A stretch of 64,000 nt of DNA from Streptomyces aurantiogriseus (GTDB lineage Bacteria; Actinomycetota; Actinomycetes; Streptomycetales; Streptomycetaceae), in NCBI RefSeq assembly GCF_014649375.1, contig NZ_BMSX01000002.1, positions 318,619-382,618 on the forward strand, read 5' to 3'. This document shows positions 17,808 to 26,056 of the stretch, in pieces. The notes below the pieces were generated by a model that worked only from the letters and a program-made list of their open reading frames with translations, searched no databases and had not been told where the DNA came from. Within the stretch, counting starts at the first letter, position 1. Every line of letters starts with the position of its first letter. Position numbers and translations under genes: made by a program.

Positions 17808-20009
17808 CTAATGGGGCGAATCGCCATCCCGGCCACGTGCCTCCGCCGTCTCCCGTGAGGGCAGCAGCTGCCCCCCGGTCAACCCGCCCGCCAGCAACCG
17901 CGCCGTCTCCTCCGCCAGCCGCGTCGCCCGCCGAGCCTCCGCCCGCAGCTCGTGCACGTGCCGGAACGCCTCCCCGTACCGCCGCTGCTCCTCCAGCGGC
18001 AGCAGCGGTACGCGCAGCCGGCCGGGGCTGACTGTCAGGACCGTGCTGCCCGACGACGCGCCCGCGATGTTCTCCTCCGCGCCCAGGAACCCGGCGAGGA
18101 ACCAGGCGTCCAGGCGTGCCGGGTCCGGCCGGAAGAGGTGGACGTGGGGGCCGAGCAGTGCGCCGGCGTCCTCCTCGCCCGCGACCCGGGCCATCGGGCC
18201 GTCCCCGCTCGCGACCGCGCGGACGAGGACGTCCCCGGCGGCGACCAGGGGGGCCGCGACGCTGCGCAGCTCCGCCGGGTCGCCCGTGGGGCCCGACCCG
18301 CGCGCGATGTCGGAGGCGGTGAGGACCGCGCGGGTCCCGGGCTCCCGGTCCGCGCCTTCCGCCGCTTCCGTACCGTCGTCCGCACGGCCCCGCGCGCCCT
18401 CCGGCACCGTCCGCAGCAGGGTGAGCGCCCCACCGCGCGCGAGGTCGGAAGCCGTCGCGGTCCGCCACTCGCGGGCCGTGGCTCCCGCGGGGCTCCACTC
18501 CTCGTGGCCGGCTGCCTGAGCCAGGGACTTCGCCGCCTCGACGAGACCGCGGCGCGCTCCGTCGACCTCCGCCGACAGCTCCGCCGGATCGACCTCGGCC
18601 CGTGACGCCCGCACGAGCCGCGCCGGGGTCAGGTCCACGACCTCGTCGAGCAGGTCCACCACGCCGACGGCGTGCGCGACACCGGGTTCGCCCTCGAACG
18701 TGTCCGGGCTCTCCGCGAACGCCCGCCACGCCCCGAGGACCCGCGCGGTGATCCCGGCCCAGTCCAGGGACGCCGACCGGCCCCCGCCGCCCCGGACACG
18801 GGTGGCTCCGACGGCCGTACCGGCGCCCCCGGCCCCCGCCGACATCTCCGCCGTGTCCACGAACAGCACCGACTTGCGCTCCGGACCGCCCGGTTCGGGC
18901 CGTTGCAGGACCCAGATCTGCAGACCGACGTGCAGCGGCACCGACGCGCCGACGGGCAGCGCGATCACCGCGCGCAGGGCCCCGCTGCGGACGAGCTCCG
19001 CCCGTACGCGACGGCCCGACGCGCGGCCGGCCGTGGCCGGCGGCAGGAGCAGGGCCGCGTGGCCGCCGGGGGTGAGGTGGGCGAGCGCGTGCTGCACCCA
19101 CGCCAGCTCCGACTCGGCGCGGGGCGGTACGCCGTACGCCCAGCGAGGGTCGTACGCGAGCTCGTCGTGACCCCAGTCGCGGACACCGAACGGCGGATTG
19201 CACAGCACCGCGTCGGCGACGAGGCCGGGGAAGGCGTCCGCGCGGAGGCTGTCGGCGGCACGCACGGTGACCGTGGCCTCCGGGGCCGTCAGCATCAGGC
19301 TCACGGCGCTGCGCCGGGCCTGCACGGGGAGCGTGTCCTGCCCGTACAGCTCGCGGGCGCCCCGTCGGGCGGCGGCCGCCAGGAGGGTACCGCTGCCGCA
19401 GGCCGGGTCGAGGACGCGGACCGGCGGACCGGGGATCAGGCCGGCCAGCAGGTCCGCGAGCGGTTCGGGGGTCCGGTACGCGCCGGACGCGGCGCTGTCC
19501 TCCAGCTCCCGCTCCGCCAGCACGCCCAGCGCGGCCTGGCCTCCCTCGTCACGTACACACGCGTACAGCGCGCGCAGCACCGCCGCGTCGTCCGCCTTGA
19601 AGCGGACGGCGTCCGCGGCCGGCACGGCGTCGGCCGCGGTGGCCACATCGCGCTGGGCGCGGGTGAGGAGGTCGGAGTCCGGCAACTGCGCGGTGGCCGT
19701 CAGCTCCTCCGGTGAGCGGCCCGCCGCCGCGAGGACGAGGAGCAGGAGGTCCGATGTACCACCACCGCTCTGCGCGTGCAGGCGGAGGGTCGTCCGCAGT
19801 TCCTCCGACGGGTTCGCCGCCGAGACCTGGCCGCGCGAGGCGAGCCAGGCACGCACCGACTCCAGGTCGTACAGCGGGCTGCTGTCCGTGCCGCCGGACG
19901 GCGGTGGGAAGTCGTCGTGCCGACGACGCCAGTTGCTGACCGTGGCACGCGTGACCCCCGCGATGCGGGAGATCTCGGCGGCGGTCACCTGGGCGGATGG
20001 CTGCGACAT
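17808..20009 (-). CDS. HTH + N6-adenine methylase + specificity-like fusion protein
   Basis: A 733-residue protein with three parts. Residues 1-65 form an MerR/XRE-like winged HTH (V-T-A-A-E-I-S-R-I-A-G-V-T-R-A-T-V-S-N-W-R-R-R). Residues about 180-420 are a type I HsdM-like methylase with V-L-D-P-A-C-G-S-G-T-L motif I and C-N-P-P-F-G-V-R-D motif IV. The C-terminus (about 520-715) resembles an HsdS half-domain ending in L-L-P-L-E-E-Q-R-R-Y-G-E-A-F. It could be a solitary methylase/specificity enzyme, or a modification-dependent regulator using the HTH. The ATG at 20009 is chosen because the HTH starts directly after it. No R subunit of its own is seen, and it precedes hsdM. Its GC bias is high, like the host's. 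Confidence 0.75.
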   Translation of the reverse strand: MSQPSAQVTAAEISRIAGVTRATVSNWRRRHDDFPPPSGGTDSSPLYDLESVRAWLASRGQVSAANPSEELRTTLRLHAQSGGGTSDLLLLVLAAAGRSPEELTATAQLPDSDLLTRAQRDVATAADAVPAADAVRFKADDAAVLRALYACVRDEGGQAALGVLAERELEDSAASGAYRTPEPLADLLAGLIPGPPVRVLDPACGSGTLLAAAARRGARELYGQDTLPVQARRSAVSLMLTAPEATVTVRAADSLRADAFPGLVADAVLCNPPFGVRDWGHDELAYDPRWAYGVPPRAESELAWVQHALAHLTPGGHAALLLPPATAGRASGRRVRAELVRSGALRAVIALPVGASVPLHVGLQIWVLQRPEPGGPERKSVLFVDTAEMSAGAGGAGTAVGATRVRGGGGRSASLDWAGITARVLGAWRAFAESPDTFEGEPGVAHAVGVVDLLDEVVDLTPARLVRASRAEVDPAELSAEVDGARRGLVEAAKSLAQAAGHEEWSPAGATAREWRTATASDLARGGALTLLRTVPEGARGRADDGTEAAEGADREPGTRAVLTASDIARGSGPTGDPAELRSVAAPLVAAGDVLVRAVASGDGPMARVAGEEDAGALLGPHVHLFRPDPARLDAWFLAGFLGAEENIAGASSGSTVLTVSPGRLRVPLLPLEEQRRYGEAFRHVHELRAEARRATRLAEETARLLAGGLTGGQLLPSRETAEARGRDGDSPH

Positions 20010-20040
20010 GGGTGGAGTCCTGGCTCTCTCGGTAGCGGAC

Positions 20041-20085
20041 GTCAACAACCTACAGCACTCGTCAAATCTGTCAACGTGTTTGACG
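20041..20085. promoter_or_regulatory. GTCAA-rich dyad between divergent genes
   Basis: The 240-nt divergent region contains CGTCAAA (20060-20066) and its exact inverse TTTGACG (20079-20085) with 12 nt between, plus further GTCAAC copies at 20041 and 20070. This A/T-richer patch is where the promoters of the fusion methylase and the DndB-like gene should lie. The HTH of the methylase protein is a plausible binder, which is an inference. Confidence 0.5.
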
Positions 20086-20249
20086 GTGCTTTCAGTGGCA
20101 TGCTTATCTGTGAGTGCTTCCGGTGGGAAGCGGCCGTCCGGCAGGTCTTCTGCCGGCGGTGTGCCGTCCTGTCGTGCCGGTCCGGCACGCCGGGCGATAC
20201 CGCAGCGGGTGCTGTCCGCGCCCGCTCAGACCACTCCGGGGGGAGTTCC

Positions 20250-21482
20250 ATGCGCCTCACCATGCCGACCGGCGCCATCGAGGGAACCCAGCTCACCGTC
20301 ATGCCGTTCCGCGACGACGCCGCCGTCGGAACGATGTCCGTGCCCACGCTCGTCCAGCTCGTGCCGTCGCCGCGCGCCGAGGAGGACCCGAAGAAGCTGA
20401 AGGCCGCCTCGGGCCTGGTGCGCCGCCACGCCGAGCTGAGGGCGACCGTGCAGCGGACGCTGAAGTCGTCGCAGAAGGGCAGGAACGTCGGGCCGTACGC
20501 CGACTACATCGCCGCCGGCCTCAAGGGCGAGCTGGGCGCCGCCTGGTCCACGCCGCCGATCACCCTGTGGCACGCCGGACCACTCGCCGCGATCAGCGAC
20601 GAACTCGTCCCCGGCAGCGGGCTGCGCACCCTCACCGTCGCGCCGGGCACGATGGTCGTCGCCATCGACGGGGAGACCCAGACCACCGCCTGGCACGACC
20701 TGTACGACGACCCCGAGACGTACGGCCTGACGCACCCCGAACTCGCCCGCGTGCGCGTCCCGTTCGAGTTGTACGTCGACCTCGCCCCGTCGGACGCGCG
20801 GCAGATCTTCTACGACCGCAACGTCCAGGGCGTGGCCGTCGCCAAGAACCTGGCCATGTCCATGGACCAGCGGGACTTCGGGACCCGGCTCGCGCACGTC
20901 GTCGCCGACTCCGTGAAGGTCGAGGTCGACGGGCAGCGGGTGCCGTTCGGCAGGCTCGTCAACGCGAGCAAGCGGCAGCTTTCGCGCGGGGACCGCGAGG
21001 TCGTCACGCTGTCCGCGTTGCGCGCCCTCGTCGTCACCGCCGTCTACGGCCGGGGCGGCATCGCCCGTTCCGCCGAGTCGGTGCACGAGGACGAACTGCC
21101 CGCCGGCACCCGGCCCGAGGAGGTCGAGGCCGCCGTCGTACAGCTGCTGTCGCGGCTGATCTCCGAGCGGTTCCCCGACTTCGCGAGCCGCAGTGCCCTC
21201 ACGGCGCCCGCCGTCCTCGCGGGAGTCGGCATCGCCGCCCACCACACCATGTCGTGGAGCGACGCGGCCTCCCGCATCGGCATCGAGCAACTGGACCGGC
21301 TGCTCGGCGACATCCGCTGGGAGCGCGAGGCGGCCTACTGGGACGGCGTCGCCGCCAAGGCGGGCCCCTCCGGCCGCCTGAACTTCAGCGGTGGCGTCCG
21401 GGACTCCGGTGGCCGCGTCGCCGACGCCGTCCTCTACCCGGCGACCGAGGCCGGACGGCAGATCCGCGGACTGTCGACCTGA
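20250..21482 (+). CDS. Orphan DndB-like (DGQHR-family) protein
   Basis: A 410-residue protein resembling DndB, the regulator of phosphorothioate DNA modification. The family order is kept: an A-I-D-G-E-T-Q-T-T-A-W-H segment where DndB has the D-G-Q-H-R motif, then F-Y-D-R-N-V-Q-G-V-A-V-A-K-N-L (DndB: F-x-D-L-N-x-x-x-x-x-x-x-S-L), an M-D-Q-R-D motif, and an L-S-R-G-D-R-E-V-V-T-L-S-A-L helix. The motif change from DGQHR to DGETQ is notable. No dndA, C, D or E genes occur nearby. The ATG at 20250 has a GGGGGGAG ribosome site 4-5 nt upstream. It faces the methylase gene divergently and may be part of the same island. Confidence 0.65.
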   Translation: MRLTMPTGAIEGTQLTVMPFRDDAAVGTMSVPTLVQLVPSPRAEEDPKKLKAASGLVRRHAELRATVQRTLKSSQKGRNVGPYADYIAAGLKGELGAAWSTPPITLWHAGPLAAISDELVPGSGLRTLTVAPGTMVVAIDGETQTTAWHDLYDDPETYGLTHPELARVRVPFELYVDLAPSDARQIFYDRNVQGVAVAKNLAMSMDQRDFGTRLAHVVADSVKVEVDGQRVPFGRLVNASKRQLSRGDREVVTLSALRALVVTAVYGRGGIARSAESVHEDELPAGTRPEEVEAAVVQLLSRLISERFPDFASRSALTAPAVLAGVGIAAHHTMSWSDAASRIGIEQLDRLLGDIRWEREAAYWDGVAAKAGPSGRLNFSGGVRDSGGRVADAVLYPATEAGRQIRGLST

Positions 21483-21641
21483 GCCGTGCCCCGCCAACCC
21501 GGCGGCGCGTGTACCCGAAGTCCGCGCCGCCCGACGGACCCTGCAGGGGCAGACCGCGCCACGCGGTACGACCACCACCTCACGAACCGCCTCGACCCGG
21601 CACCTCCCGATCCGGTCAGGCATCACCGAACGGAGCACACC

Positions 21642-22214
21642 ATGACGAACCCGACCCCCAACCCGCCGCAGCACGGTCACGGTCCGCAGGGCGGCTGGGG
21701 CCCGACGCCGCCGGCTCCGCAGGCTCCCCCCAACCTCCCGGTCCGCAACAGACAGCGGATCAAGTACGGTGCCACGGCTGCCGTCGCCCTGTTCGTCGGC
21801 ATCGGAATCGGCGCCGCCGGCGGTGAGCCGGCGTCCGGCGAGACCAGCGACACGAAGGCCGGACCCCGCCCGACGGTGACCGTCACCGAGACGGCGCCGG
21901 GGGAGGCGGCCCCCGCCCCCACGGTCACCGAGACGGTCACCGCCCAGCCGAAGAAGGCCGAGCCGGTCGGCCCGGCGACCACCTTCTCGGGCGAGGGCGA
22001 GTACCTCGTCGGCGAGGACATCAAGCCCGGGACCTACAAGACGGCCGGCCCTGAAGGCGAGTTCGGCTGCTACTGGGAGCGGGCCAAGGACGCCAGCGGG
22101 GAGTTCGGCTCGATCATCGCCAACAACAACCTGGAGGGGCCGGGGCGGGTGACGCTCAACAAGGGCGAGTACTTCAAGACCAACCGGTGCCAGGAGTGGA
22201 AGAGGGTGTCCTGA
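21642..22214 (+). CDS. Small membrane-anchored protein with extracellular domain
   Basis: A 190-residue protein: a Pro/Gly-rich cytosolic N-terminus (1-38), one membrane segment (about 40-58, A-T-A-A-V-A-L-F-V-G-I-G-I-G-A-A), a Thr/Glu/Pro-rich linker with repeated T-V-T-E-T units, and a compact C-terminal domain (about 118-190) with two cysteines (G-C-Y-W and N-R-C-Q-E-W) that could form a disulfide outside the cell. Domains with V-G-E-D-I-K-P-G-T-Y-K-T are common in streptomycete exported proteins of unknown role. The ATG at 21642 was chosen because the preceding in-frame sequence reads as non-coding. Function unknown. It sits 159 nt after the DndB-like gene. Confidence 0.65.
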   Translation: MTNPTPNPPQHGHGPQGGWGPTPPAPQAPPNLPVRNRQRIKYGATAAVALFVGIGIGAAGGEPASGETSDTKAGPRPTVTVTETAPGEAAPAPTVTETVTAQPKKAEPVGPATTFSGEGEYLVGEDIKPGTYKTAGPEGEFGCYWERAKDASGEFGSIIANNNLEGPGRVTLNKGEYFKTNRCQEWKRVS

Positions 22215-22349
22215 CTCCCCGCGTTGCGTGAAGTGACGAGCATCACAGCAACCGGAGGGGCGTCGACGGAGTCGAAGAATGCGCCGACGCCCGTGGTCTC
22301 TTCCGGAAACGGCGTAGCACCACCGCAGGAGAAGGGCAGAACGGACAGC

Positions 22350-25300
22350 ATGGCGAAGCGCGCACGTCGGGCGGATGTCCTTGCCATGGAACAGCGAGCT
22401 GTCGACCACGCCTACCACTGCCTCGAACGCGCACGACGCGAGGTCGCCGAACTCAAGGACGTAGCGGCCTCCGCCAGCGGTAAGGACGCGATCGACGCCA
22501 ACCGCGCTTGGCAGCGTGAGCTGGAGAGGCTCGACCTCGGCGGCAACTCCCTCGTGTTCATGAGGGCCGACGTGGACGAAGGAGCCGGCTCCGAGACGTT
22601 CTACATCGGCCGACGGGCGGTGTACGACGCGGAACGCAACCTCGCCGTCATCTCCTGGAACGCCCCAGCCGCGGTCGAATGGCGTCTGACCAGTGAGCAG
22701 GAGCCGGGGGACGTGCGCCTGCTGCGCCAGATCGTCTGCGACGAGCGCGTCGTCAAGCGGTACTTCGACTTGCACGGCAGGGACAGTGGCGGCGGGAGCG
22801 GACGACAGCCTCTGGACCTTCAGGGGGGCCGTCAGCCGCGCCCTTCCGAAGTGCCGAACGAGTCCGACGCGCAGAAGGCCGAGGTAGCCGAAGACCCCGC
22901 CGGCCCGCTCACCGAACCCGAGTGGACCGACCCGCTGCTCGACGAGCTCGACCGCGCGCGCGACGGTGCCATGCACGACATCGTCGAGACGATCCAGCGC
23001 GACCAGCTCCGGCTGGTGACCGAGCAGCCCGGTGGGGTGCTGATCGTCCAGGGCGGGCCCGGTACCGGCAAGACGGCCGTCGGCCTGCACCGGGTGAGCT
23101 GGCTGCTGGACAACCGGCATACGGCCGCCGACGACGTCCTGGTGCTCGGGCCCAGTCGCGGCTTCCTCGAGTACGCGGCGAGCGCCCTCGTGGAACTGGG
23201 CAGCAGCGGTGTGACCATGCTCGACCTGCCCGCGTTGTGGTCGGGAGGCAGCGCCGGCCACGATCCGCACCACGTCGCCGTCATCAAGTCCGACGCCCGG
23301 ATGACCCGCGTCCTGCGCCGTGTCGTCGACAACCTCACCACCGTCACGGCCGAGCGGCTCGAAGCCCTCGTCGGTGGGCCGACGTTCACCTTCGAGCTCC
23401 GTCGTCGGGAAGTCGAGGTGCCCGTCGCGGAACTCGCCGACATCGCGGCCGCCGCGCTCTCCGGCGACAGTCCCTACCAGGTACGCCGGGAAGGCTGCGT
23501 CCGACAGCTCGTGCAGCACCTCACCGAGGCGTACGTGGGTCTGCTGCCGGGCCCCGCCGACAGCGACTACTTCGCCGAGATCCGTCAACTGCGTCCCGTC
23601 GCCCGCCTCGTGCGGCGTATCGCCCCCGAGCTGTCGGCGCGCGACGTGCTGCGCCGCCTGCTCTCCGGCGCCGCCGTGCTGGCCGCGGCCGCGGACGGCA
23701 TCCTCACCCCTGAGGAACAGGCGGTGCTTGTCACTCATCAGGACGGTTCGGCACGCACCCGTTCCGGAGCCGAGCCGAGCCTCGAAGACCTGGTATGCCT
23801 GGACGAGTTGGATTTCCTGTTGTCGGGGCGGCCCGAGCAGACCTACGGGCATGTCGTGGTCGACGAGGCGCAGGACCTCACGCCCATGCAGGCGCGGGCC
23901 CTCGCCCGCCGTTGCCCCAGCGGGTCCATGACCATCCTCGGAGACCTCGCCCAGGCGACCGGGCCTTTCCCCTACCAGGACTGGGAGGAACTCGGTACGA
24001 CGCTCACCGGCCGGGACGGCTGGCGGGTCGCCGAACTGCTGACGGGTTTCCGGGTGCCAGGCGAGGTCATGGACTACGTGCGCCCCCTCGGCACACACTG
24101 CGCTCCGGGGGTCGGCGTGCCCGACTCCGTACGACGGACGGGTACCGCCGTAGCCGTCGTCCAGGCCGACGACCCGGCACTGCGGGCCGCCGAGCACGCA
24201 GCCGCCCTCGCCTCGGGGCCGGACGGCGCCGGAAATGGCCGTACGACTGCCGTGATCGTCCCGAAAGCAGCCGACTGGAAGGAGACCGTGGCCGGGGCCG
24301 TTCCCGCGCCGGGACCGGTCTCGGTGCTCACCCCCGAGGAGGCCAAGGGCCTGGAGTTCGACCACGTCGTTGTGGTCGAACCCGCGGCGATCGCCGCGGA
24401 CGAGGTGGCCGGACCACGTCGCCTGTACGTGGCGCTCACCCGATGCACCCAGTCCCTGACCGTGGTGCACCAGCGTCCGTTGCCGCGGTGGATCGGAGGG
24501 CCGCGGAACCCGGTGCCCACGCCCAGGCAGTTCATGGCTCAGGTCGGCCGGAGGAAGAGCCCGCACGGAGGGTCCGGCCTGTGCACCCGCTACCGGGCGG
24601 ACGGGACCCGGTGCGAGAACGAGACACGGCAACCGGACGGCTGGTGCCGGAAACCGGGCTGCGCGGGCTTCCGCACCGCGGAGCCCGCGCCCTTGGGCAG
24701 GACCGGCTACCTCGGAGTCCCCAAGGAAGGAGTGACCGAGGCACGACTGGAACTGTCCCCGGAACGCGTCTCCGGCGTCCGCATCACCTCGGCCGCCTGT
24801 GGAGCCTTCGTGGTCCGGCACCGGGGCAGCCTCGGCGAGGCGGCCGTGGAACTCCACGCGATGCTGGCCCCCTTCCTGGCCGAGGGCCGCCACCTCCGCA
24901 CCGAGGGCGGGTGGCTCCTCGACCTGGAGGGCTACCGTCTCGTCCTGGATGCCGACGCGCGTGCCGTCACCGCGTACCTGACCGCTCACCCCGAGCGCAG
25001 TTACGCGCAGGTGGCGGCGGGAGTGCCTTCGAGGATCGGTCATCAGGCACGCGGAGCACGGCGATCCGTACTCACCACGCCTGAGGCCAAGGCCGGCCCC
25101 GGCCTGGCCTACGAGCACGCCGTGCGCGGGCTGAGCATCCCTGATCTGCACGTCACCGTGGGTGCCTGCATCACATACGAGCGTCTCGCCCAGTGCTCGC
25201 AACTGCCCGACGACGAGTTCGTCCAGCGGCTGCGGGAGGACCTCGCGTCCGACCTGGGGACGGGCCGCATCGAGTGGGTGGGGGAGCGCCCGGTCGTGGA

Positions 25301-25961
25301 AGGCGAGCACGGCCAGTGGTGGCTGCGCTCCGACGGCCGGGTCCTGACGACTGTCCGCAGAACCGGCACCGAGATCTACCGGGGCTTCGCCGCGCCGCAG
25401 ACCGACCAACCCGAACACGAGGGTGAACCGGTACCCGGAGGCGAACCCCCACAGGAAAGGGACGAGATGTCGACGACCAGCACCGACGGCGATTCCACCA
25501 GCGCCGTCACGGCCCCGGCGAGCGAACTCGGCCTGGTCGGCACGGTCGCCGAACGCGAGCGGAAGGCCCGCTCGCGCCGCGCCCACGAAAGCCTGCGCCA
25601 CCGGCTGCTGGCCGACCTCTACGAGGGCTTCGACGAGGTGGGCGACAGCGCATACGTCGACGCCTGGACGCACGGCCCCGACGGCACCACACTCTTCGAC
25701 GCGCTGGCCGAAGACGCCCCGGAGTACGAGCGGATCCGTGAGGCGGCCCTGCACCTGCTGGAAGCCTCCTGCCTGCACCCCCGGGGACCCGCCGAGTACC
25801 TGGTCGTCGTACTTCCCGAGCCACCGGCGCAGTCCTGGGCCGCCGACGCCGCCGACCGGGCGTTCAGCGTCGGTCTGGCCTGGCGGGACGGCTCGGGATG
25901 GGCCGGACCCGCCGCATCACGGATCCGGCCGGAGAGGCCTGACGAGGCCGACATGCTCTGA
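22350..25961 (+). CDS. HelD-like SF1 helicase with four-cysteine motif and long C-terminal extension
   Basis: A 1203-residue protein. The N-terminus (about 15-55) is a charged coiled coil like that of HelD, the RNA polymerase-recycling translocase. The SF1 core has Walker A G-G-P-G-T-G-K-T (235-242), Walker B V-V-V-D-E-A-Q-D-L near 503, G-D-L-A-Q-A-T-G, E-E-A-K-G-L-E-F-D-H-V and L-Y-V-A-L-T-R-C-T. HelD proteins usually end near residue 750; here C745-x9-C755-x10-C766-x4-C771 forms a likely zinc knuckle, followed by about 430 further residues including a possible second domain at 780-1020 and an acidic tail. The ATG at 22350 follows AGGAGAAGGG; an earlier in-frame start at 22224 lacks a ribosome site. 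The gene begins the chaperone/nuclease cassette and is inferred to work with it. Confidence 0.75.
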   Translation: MAKRARRADVLAMEQRAVDHAYHCLERARREVAELKDVAASASGKDAIDANRAWQRELERLDLGGNSLVFMRADVDEGAGSETFYIGRRAVYDAERNLAVISWNAPAAVEWRLTSEQEPGDVRLLRQIVCDERVVKRYFDLHGRDSGGGSGRQPLDLQGGRQPRPSEVPNESDAQKAEVAEDPAGPLTEPEWTDPLLDELDRARDGAMHDIVETIQRDQLRLVTEQPGGVLIVQGGPGTGKTAVGLHRVSWLLDNRHTAADDVLVLGPSRGFLEYAASALVELGSSGVTMLDLPALWSGGSAGHDPHHVAVIKSDARMTRVLRRVVDNLTTVTAERLEALVGGPTFTFELRRREVEVPVAELADIAAAALSGDSPYQVRREGCVRQLVQHLTEAYVGLLPGPADSDYFAEIRQLRPVARLVRRIAPELSARDVLRRLLSGAAVLAAAADGILTPEEQAVLVTHQDGSARTRSGAEPSLEDLVCLDELDFLLSGRPEQTYGHVVVDEAQDLTPMQARALARRCPSGSMTILGDLAQATGPFPYQDWEELGTTLTGRDGWRVAELLTGFRVPGEVMDYVRPLGTHCAPGVGVPDSVRRTGTAVAVVQADDPALRAAEHAAALASGPDGAGNGRTTAVIVPKAADWKETVAGAVPAPGPVSVLTPEEAKGLEFDHVVVVEPAAIAADEVAGPRRLYVALTRCTQSLTVVHQRPLPRWIGGPRNPVPTPRQFMAQVGRRKSPHGGSGLCTRYRADGTRCENETRQPDGWCRKPGCAGFRTAEPAPLGRTGYLGVPKEGVTEARLELSPERVSGVRITSAACGAFVVRHRGSLGEAAVELHAMLAPFLAEGRHLRTEGGWLLDLEGYRLVLDADARAVTAYLTAHPERSYAQVAAGVPSRIGHQARGARRSVLTTPEAKAGPGLAYEHAVRGLSIPDLHVTVGACITYERLAQCSQLPDDEFVQRLREDLASDLGTGRIEWVGERPVVEGEHGQWWLRSDGRVLTTVRRTGTEIYRGFAAPQTDQPEHEGEPVPGGEPPQERDEMSTTSTDGDSTSAVTAPASELGLVGTVAERERKARSRRAHESLRHRLLADLYEGFDEVGDSAYVDAWTHGPDGTTLFDALAEDAPEYERIREAALHLLEASCLHPRGPAEYLVVVLPEPPAQSWAADAADRAFSVGLAWRDGSGWAGPAASRIRPERPDEADML

Positions 25962-26056
25962 GCCGGGTGACGGCACGGCGGTACAGGGGCGGGAACGGAC
26001 CGGGCATCGACCCCGACAGCGGCGGGACGGGGCCCGGGTGAGCGATGTGAGAACAG

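Noticed and set aside
15677..18031. Very long open frame on the plus strand across hsdM
   Set aside because: It is antisense to hsdM and hsdS; hsdM motifs are intact on the minus strand and codon bias is reversed. High-GC DNA keeps such shadow frames open.
20226..25778. 1850-codon open frame on the minus strand
   Set aside because: Antisense to the DndB-like and HelD-like genes, with no recognisable domain and low-complexity translation.
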